From DASVEE01 sp036399695 (lineage in GTDB: Bacteria > Acidobacteriota > Thermoanaerobaculia > Gp7-AA8): DNA of 25,906 nucleotides. The stretch covers positions 1 through 25,906 of the forward strand of contig DASWMP010000387.1 in the NCBI GenBank assembly GCA_036399695.1, written 5' to 3'. Shown piece after piece: positions 22,468 to 25,906 of the stretch; the stretch's first letter is position 1, and the number at the start of each line of letters is the position of its first letter. Below the pieces are notes generated by a model. The model worked only from the letters and a program-made list of their open reading frames with translations. It had not been told where the DNA came from and did no database searches. A program made the position numbers and the translations under genes.

Positions 22468-22490
22468 CGATAAAGGTACTGCTCGAAAGC
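22463..22490 (-). promoter_or_regulatory. Possible antiterminator stem in the rimP leader
   Basis: On the minus strand GCTTTCG (22490-22484) can pair with CGAAAGC (22469-22463). The latter overlaps the 5' arm of the terminator hairpin, so the two folds exclude each other in part. The 7-bp alternative is weaker than the 9-bp terminator and would need help from a factor. This is inference. Confidence 0.4.
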
Positions 22491-22496
22491 CGTCGA

Positions 22497-22526
22497 ATAC
22501 TAACACACCACAGCGAGCACGGACAA
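22497..22526 (-). promoter_or_regulatory. Possible promoter upstream of the rimP attenuator
   Basis: On the minus strand TTGTCC (22526-22521), an 18-bp spacer and TAGTAT (22502-22497) resemble a sigma70 promoter. Transcription from it would begin near 22490 and give a leader of about 60 nt containing the hairpin. The match is moderate. Confidence 0.4.
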
Positions 22527-22614
22527 CGTGTGCACGCTCAATCGGATTCCCTGTTTTCCACAGGCTGGAGAGCGCCTGTCGCGGCCGCTTGTTGACGCTT
22601 CTTCGACGCCGGCC

Positions 22615-23358
22615 TCAGGGGTGGAATCGGGGGGCCGCGGTCATGACACGATCGCTCTCGACGATGGACAACTGGGCGAAAAGCTGGATCATCCGCCGGC
22701 CGTCCTGATCGGAGCGCTGGTAGGCGTCGCAGAGCATCTGGGCCTGCTCGTGGTCTTCCAGGGCCGAGATCGTGAAGCCTTCGAGCGGCTGACCGGGATC
22801 GTGCGTCCGCTTCTTCCGCCACTGGTTGTTCTCGAACTGATAGGAGACGAAGCCGATCTCGGCCGTCATGCGGGACGTCGGCAGGGCCGACGAGCCGGCC
22901 GCTTCCTTCACATCCTTCGTGTTGGCCGTCAGTTGGCCGCCGAAGCGGAAGATCGGCATCCGGTTGACGTCGTGCATCGGGACGACGCCGCGGGCGTTGA
23001 GCTTCTGCTCTTCGAGCGCCCGGCTGATGAAGCGGCCGATCATCGTCTTGAGCCGCCCCTTCATCTCCTGGCTCACGTTCTCGAACTCCAGGCCGGAGTG
23101 ATAGATGGTGAGCCCGTCCCCGCCGACGGAGAAGCGCTCGAGCCGGGAGCGGACGATCCGGCACTCGGCGACGATCTCCTCATCGTCCCAGCGGAAGGCC
23201 AGCCGGGTGCGGCCGCCGGCCAGCAGCGGCACGTGGTGCTCCACGCGCGCGCCGAGGACGCTCACGTCGATGAGCATGACCTGCGTCGCGCCGAGACGGG
23301 CGAGCACAGGCTGCGCGAGATGGACGCGCTGCACACGTCTGGTTTGTGAGGACTGCAT
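22615..23358 (-). CDS. PilZ-domain protein with an unrecognised C-terminal region
   Basis: The N-terminal half of this 247-residue protein fits a PilZ domain, which binds cyclic di-GMP. It has the RxxxR motif (RRVQR, residues 7-11) and a DxSxxG motif (DVSVLGARV), then AGGRTRLAFRWDDEEIVAEC and SGLEF. Both key motifs appear intact, so c-di-GMP binding is plausible. The C-terminal 120 or so residues (RMPIFRFGGQL, MTAEIGFVSYQFENNQWRKK) are not recognised. There are no membrane segments or signal peptide. The ATG at 23358 has only a poor ribosome site. It lies upstream of the rimP operon on the same strand, 186 bp away. Confidence 0.8.
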   Translation of the reverse strand: MQSSQTRRVQRVHLAQPVLARLGATQVMLIDVSVLGARVEHHVPLLAGGRTRLAFRWDDEEIVAECRIVRSRLERFSVGGDGLTIYHSGLEFENVSQEMKGRLKTMIGRFISRALEEQKLNARGVVPMHDVNRMPIFRFGGQLTANTKDVKEAAGSSALPTSRMTAEIGFVSYQFENNQWRKKRTHDPGQPLEGFTISALEDHEQAQMLCDAYQRSDQDGRRMIQLFAQLSIVESDRVMTAAPRFHP

Positions 23359-23457
23359 TTCCCGGTGACCCGGCAGGATGATAACGCCACCGCCCGGACC
23401 GGAAAAAGCGGTGCGATGTCAAAAAAACGTATTTCCGGCGCTGAGACCGGCAGATCT

Positions 23458-23608
23458 GATGGGGCAATGGGACCGATGGGACCTATGGGCCTCCGGGCCG
23501 AGGTGCCTCCGGGACCATGGAACTCCCAAAGGGTCCCTGACCGGAGGCCCATAGGTCCCATAAGGCCCAGAATGTCCCATTTCCCATCGGTCGCATCGGT
23601 CCCATCCC
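23458..23608. repeat. 9-bp GATGGGACC-type repeat hairpin, locus C
   Basis: Direct copies ATGGGACCGATGGGACCTAT (23467-23486) lead into GGGCCTCCGG, a central stretch, then the inverted set CCGGAGGCCCATAGGTCCCA (from about 23541) and TCCCATCGGTCGCATCGG with more copies to 23608. The inner part can pair over about 25 bp. This is the longest of the three related elements. It fills most of the 23359-23681 gap between the PilZ gene and the terminator of the secreted-protein gene; I see no gene there. Confidence 0.85.
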
Positions 23609-23620
23609 TTCTCCGCACGC

Positions 23621-23656
23621 AAAGCAAAAAGGCCGCGCCCTTGCGGGCGCGGCCTT
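23621..23656 (-). terminator. Intrinsic terminator of the secreted-protein gene
   Basis: On the minus strand AAGGCCGCGCCC-GCAA-GGGCGCGGCCTT is a perfect 12-bp stem followed by TTTTTGCTTT. It lies about 25 bp after the stop of the gene at 23682-24704. Confidence 0.88.
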
Positions 23657-23681
23657 CGCGAAGCGTTGCTGATTGTAAGAC

Positions 23682-24704
23682 TTACGGGCGAACCGAACGA
23701 CGCATCGTGCTCTTGCCCGAACCGTTCGGGTAGATCTCGTTGATAGCGTCTTCCGTGAGGGCGCGCTCGTAGACGGACTCGAGGGTCGTCGCGTCGCCGG
23801 AGCGGTTGTCGAGGACCGAGCCGTAGGCGAGGAACGCCGGGCAGCCGTCGTTGCAGGTCGCCGGGGCGTCCTGAACCTTCACGGTGTTGCGCTGCTGAAC
23901 CGTCACGTAGCCGTTCGTGGCCGTCGTGCCGGCGAAAGCCGGGAAGATGGCGGCGACATTGACCTGCGCGTGGCCGAGGGGGCCGAGCGGCTGGACGAAG
24001 TCCGAACCGACCTGCTGGCCGGTCGTGCCGTTGAAGAGGCGGACGACGAGCTCGGTGTTCGAGTACTGCGAAGCGTTCACGAGACCGATGTTCGAGCGGT
24101 AGGTGCCGGCGGTGCCGACGCCACCCGTGTTACGGATGCCGTGGATGAAGACACGGTCGAGACCGTTGGCGGCCTGGAGCTGCGTCACGAAGTTGTACCA
24201 GGGGATGCCGGCGAAGAACTGGCCGGTGGTCGGCGGAGCCGGGTTGTCCGTCAGGTTCGTGTTCGGCGGGATCGAGTAGATACGGCTCGAAACGGCGATG
24301 TTGCGGAAGTTCGGGCTGTTGCCGAACTCGTCCTGCGAGCCCGGGCCGCAATCGGCGCCCTGGCGGCAGGCGTTGAAGATGAGCTGGCCGAAGCCGCTCT
24401 GCAGGCCGAGCTTGCTCACGAAGAAGTCGACGAACTCGGCGCGCTGACGCGGGGCCAGCAGGATCAGGTCGTCGAACACCGTCGGAGAGCCGTTCGGGCC
24501 GGCCGAGTAGATGACCGAGACTTCGACCGGATCATCGCTGAGGTTCGAGATGAAGACGTCCGAGATGAACGTGCCGGAACCGCCGACGGTGTGTCCCGCG
24601 GCCGGAATGTACACCTGGTCGGCAGCGCGGAAGTTGCTCGCCATCGCGCTGACGGCGCAAAGCGACATCGCCGCGACGGCAGCAAGTTTTTTCACATTGA
24701 ACAT
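23682..24704 (-). CDS. Secreted protein of unknown function
   Basis: I recognise no named family for this 340-residue protein. It has a clear signal peptide (MFNVKK, then a hydrophobic stretch, cleavage near AMA at residue 22). The mature part begins with DQVYIPAAGHTVGGSGTFIS and DVFISNLSDDPVEVSVIYS, a pattern I associate with abundant extracellular or cell-surface proteins of Acidobacteriota and suggesting a beta-sandwich fold. There are four Cys (two in FNACRQGADCG, two in CNDGC) that could form disulfides. A Gly- and Asn-rich second half (GTAGTYRSNIGLVNASQYSN) looks like a second copy of the fold. It has a good AAGGGGA ribosome site, a near-consensus promoter and its own terminator, so it is likely well expressed and monocistronic. 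Confidence 0.85.
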   Translation of the reverse strand: MFNVKKLAAVAAMSLCAVSAMASNFRAADQVYIPAAGHTVGGSGTFISDVFISNLSDDPVEVSVIYSAGPNGSPTVFDDLILLAPRQRAEFVDFFVSKLGLQSGFGQLIFNACRQGADCGPGSQDEFGNSPNFRNIAVSSRIYSIPPNTNLTDNPAPPTTGQFFAGIPWYNFVTQLQAANGLDRVFIHGIRNTGGVGTAGTYRSNIGLVNASQYSNTELVVRLFNGTTGQQVGSDFVQPLGPLGHAQVNVAAIFPAFAGTTATNGYVTVQQRNTVKVQDAPATCNDGCPAFLAYGSVLDNRSGDATTLESVYERALTEDAINEIYPNGSGKSTMRRSVRP

Positions 24705-24758
24705 ATGTTTCCCCTTTTGAACTGCGTGATTTGACTGCTGTACTGAATCTGGGACTGC

Positions 24759-24788
24759 ATTCTAAATAAACGAATCCGTTCGAGGCAA
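24759..24788 (-). promoter_or_regulatory. Sigma70-type promoter of the secreted-protein gene
   Basis: On the minus strand TTGCCT (24788-24783), an 18-bp spacer and TAGAAT (24764-24759, 5/6) form a good promoter. The leader is about 50 nt and contains AAGGGGA before the ATG at 24704. Confidence 0.6.
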
Positions 24789-24818
24789 AACAAACTTTCT
24801 TCGAACAATTACGGGTCA

Positions 24819-24870
24819 GGGCCCGGGGCTCAGGACGTTTCGAGTCGCCGGGGCCCCGAGCCCCGGGCCC
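24819..24870. repeat. GC-rich inverted repeat upstream of the RluD-like gene
   Basis: GGGCCCGGGGCTC (24819-24831) and GAGCCCCGGGCCC (24858-24870) are perfect 13-bp inverted arms with a 26-nt loop. The element sits in the divergent gap between the secreted-protein gene and the RluD-like gene, about 10 bp before the -10 of the latter. It shares a 13-mer with the hairpin between infB and ylxP. Confidence 0.8.
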
Positions 24871-24879
24871 AACCAAACG

Positions 24880-24885
24880 TATACT
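24880..24885 (+). promoter_or_regulatory. -10 element of a leaderless start (RluD-like gene)
   Basis: TATACT (5/6) ends 8 nt before the GTG at 24894. There is no Shine-Dalgarno sequence in the gap. The -35 region is occupied by the GC-rich inverted repeat, so no -35 hexamer is present. Confidence 0.55.
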
Positions 24886-24893
24886 CCCCGGCC

Positions 24894-25847
24894 GTGAGTG
24901 AGACCCGTGCGGCCATCGTTCCGGAGACGCTTGCCGGCCATCGTGCCGATCACGTGCTGGGTGAGCTGTTCCCCGATCACAGCCGCAGCTTCCTTGCCAG
25001 GCTGGTCGATCAGGGCCATGTGCGCGTAGATACGGAGCCGGTCGCCAAAGTGTCGCAGCGTCTCGCCGGAGGTGCCGCCGTCGAGGTCGACTTCCCCGAT
25101 CCGACGCCGAGTACGGTCGAATCGCAGGAGATCCCGCTCACGATTCTCTACGAGGACGACGACATCGTGGCCGTCGACAAACCGGCCGGCCTGGTCGTGC
25201 ACCCTGCCGCCGGCCATCCGGACCAGACGCTCGTCAATGCCCTCCTTTTCCACGTGCGGGAGCTCTCCGGCATCGGCGGCGAGCTCCGTCCCGGTATCGT
25301 CCACCGCCTCGACAAGGACACGAGCGGCGTGATGCTGATCGCCAAGAACGACGCCGCCCATCGCAAGCTGACGTCCGAATGGAACACCGAAGCGATCCGC
25401 AAGGAGTACCTGGCGCTCGTCTACGGAACCCCGTCGCCGGAGCGCGGCACCATCCAGGCGCCCATCGGCCGCGATCCCCGCGACCGGAAGCGGATGGCCA
25501 TCGTGCAGGGCGGACGCAACGCCATCACCGACTACGAGGTGCTGCAGTCGATGCACGGCGTCGCGCTGATCCGCTGCCGCCTCCGGACGGGACGGACGCA
25601 CCAGATCCGCGTCCACATGAAGCACCGCGGCCACCCGATCGTCGGTGATCCCCTCTACTCCGGCCCGCAGTGGCGCGGCCTCCCGGACCGCCGCCTGCAG
25701 AAACTGCTCTCGACGTTCCCTCGGCAGGCGCTCCACGCCGCACGCATCACCATCCCCCACCCGCGCACGGGCGAGACGATGACTTTCGAGTCTCCCCTGG
25801 CCGGCGACGTCGCACATCTGTTCAGTGAGATATCGCGCAGCGAGTAG
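24894..25847 (+). CDS. RluA/RluD-family 23S rRNA pseudouridine synthase
   Basis: The 317-residue protein has an N-terminal S4 RNA-binding domain (HVLGELFPDHSRSFLARLVD, then GHVRVDTEPV) and an RluA-type catalytic domain. The active-site motif HRLDKDTSGVMLIAKN carries the nucleophile Asp140. DDIVAVDKPAGLVVHPAAGH and RLRTGRTHQIRVHM are also diagnostic. S4 plus this length fits RluD, which modifies helix 69 of 23S rRNA, but RluC-like specificity cannot be excluded, so no symbol is assigned. The start is GTG at 24894, probably leaderless. The gene is complete and ends 59 bp before the contig end. Confidence 0.92.
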   Translation: MSETRAAIVPETLAGHRADHVLGELFPDHSRSFLARLVDQGHVRVDTEPVAKVSQRLAGGAAVEVDFPDPTPSTVESQEIPLTILYEDDDIVAVDKPAGLVVHPAAGHPDQTLVNALLFHVRELSGIGGELRPGIVHRLDKDTSGVMLIAKNDAAHRKLTSEWNTEAIRKEYLALVYGTPSPERGTIQAPIGRDPRDRKRMAIVQGGRNAITDYEVLQSMHGVALIRCRLRTGRTHQIRVHMKHRGHPIVGDPLYSGPQWRGLPDRRLQKLLSTFPRQALHAARITIPHPRTGETMTFESPLAGDVAHLFSEISRSE

Positions 25848-25872
25848 AGAAAGTCCCTCAGGGTAGTTGGCG

Positions 25873-25906
25873 GTTGGTAGTTGGCGGTTGGCAGTTGGGG
25901 GGGGGG
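25873..25906. repeat. Short tandem repeat and G-run at the contig end
   Basis: Two near-identical 14-bp units (TAGTTGGCGGTTGG) and a partial third (CAGTTGG) run into a terminal G tract. This looks like the edge of a tandem or dispersed repeat where the assembly ended, with a possible poly-G sequencing artefact. Confidence 0.6.

Noticed and set aside
23365..23733. Short collagen-like Gly-Pro-Met protein
   Set aside because: The GPM pattern comes from the 9-bp repeat read in one frame; there is no ribosome site, and it runs through a terminator and into another gene.
1..25906. tRNA, rRNA, insertion sequence, prophage or toxin-antitoxin genes
   Set aside because: None was found on reading both strands; there is no transposase or integrase-like protein among the plausible genes.

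Overview
The window looks like one complete metagenome-type contig of about 25.9 kb from a GC-rich Gram-negative bacterium. It starts inside a perfect palindrome and ends in a G-run. The best guess is Acidobacteriota, possibly near Thermoanaerobaculia. That is an inference from gene content: an Oar-like TonB-dependent receptor with a carboxypeptidase-regulatory N-domain, a sulfatase-TPR lipoprotein, a secreted protein of a kind I associate with that phylum, and high-GC codon use. No rRNA or tRNA gene was seen to settle it.

The backbone is the ancient transcription/translation/RNA-decay neighbourhood, all on the minus strand and in ancestral order: rimP-nusA-infB-ylxP-rbfA (22428 to 16432), truB (14052 to 13126), rpsO and pnp (6108 to 3302). 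It is broken up by inserted genes: orn, a TIGR01777 epimerase-like gene with a tetR gene, a membrane glycosyltransferase, a large TonB-dependent receptor and a sulfatase-TPR lipoprotein. The left end has a repeat array, an unknown single-pass membrane protein, a Gfo/Idh/MocA oxidoreductase, a stand-alone AraC-type regulator and a YceI-family secreted protein. The right end has a PilZ-domain protein, a secreted protein of unknown function and an RluD-like pseudouridine synthase.

The non-coding layer is unusually rich. (1) A 21-bp tandem array (1-265) has 9-bp linkers that occur in both orientations, and its first 98 bp form a perfect palindrome. (2) A 9-bp GATGGGACC-like repeat occurs at three loci as arrays facing their inverted copies; one reads into rbfA and encodes its acidic tail. 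(3) A 160-bp inverted repeat with internal hairpins overlaps the sulfatase stop codon. (4) At seven genes a -10-like hexamer lies 6-8 nt before the start codon with no Shine-Dalgarno sequence, which suggests leaderless mRNAs. (5) A terminator hairpin with a seven-T tract ends 13 nt before the rimP start and could form an alternative structure, suggesting attenuation of the nusA operon. (6) Two TGAAC-NN-GTTCA palindromes 50 bp apart bracket the promoter of the epimerase-tetR pair.

Several core information-processing proteins carry long low-complexity charged segments: a basic RGG tail on PNPase, a Gly/Pro/Arg-rich linker in IF2, and acidic tails on NusA and RbfA. This may be a coordinated feature of the RNA machinery in this lineage. 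All identifications come from reading the sequence; no database search was possible.
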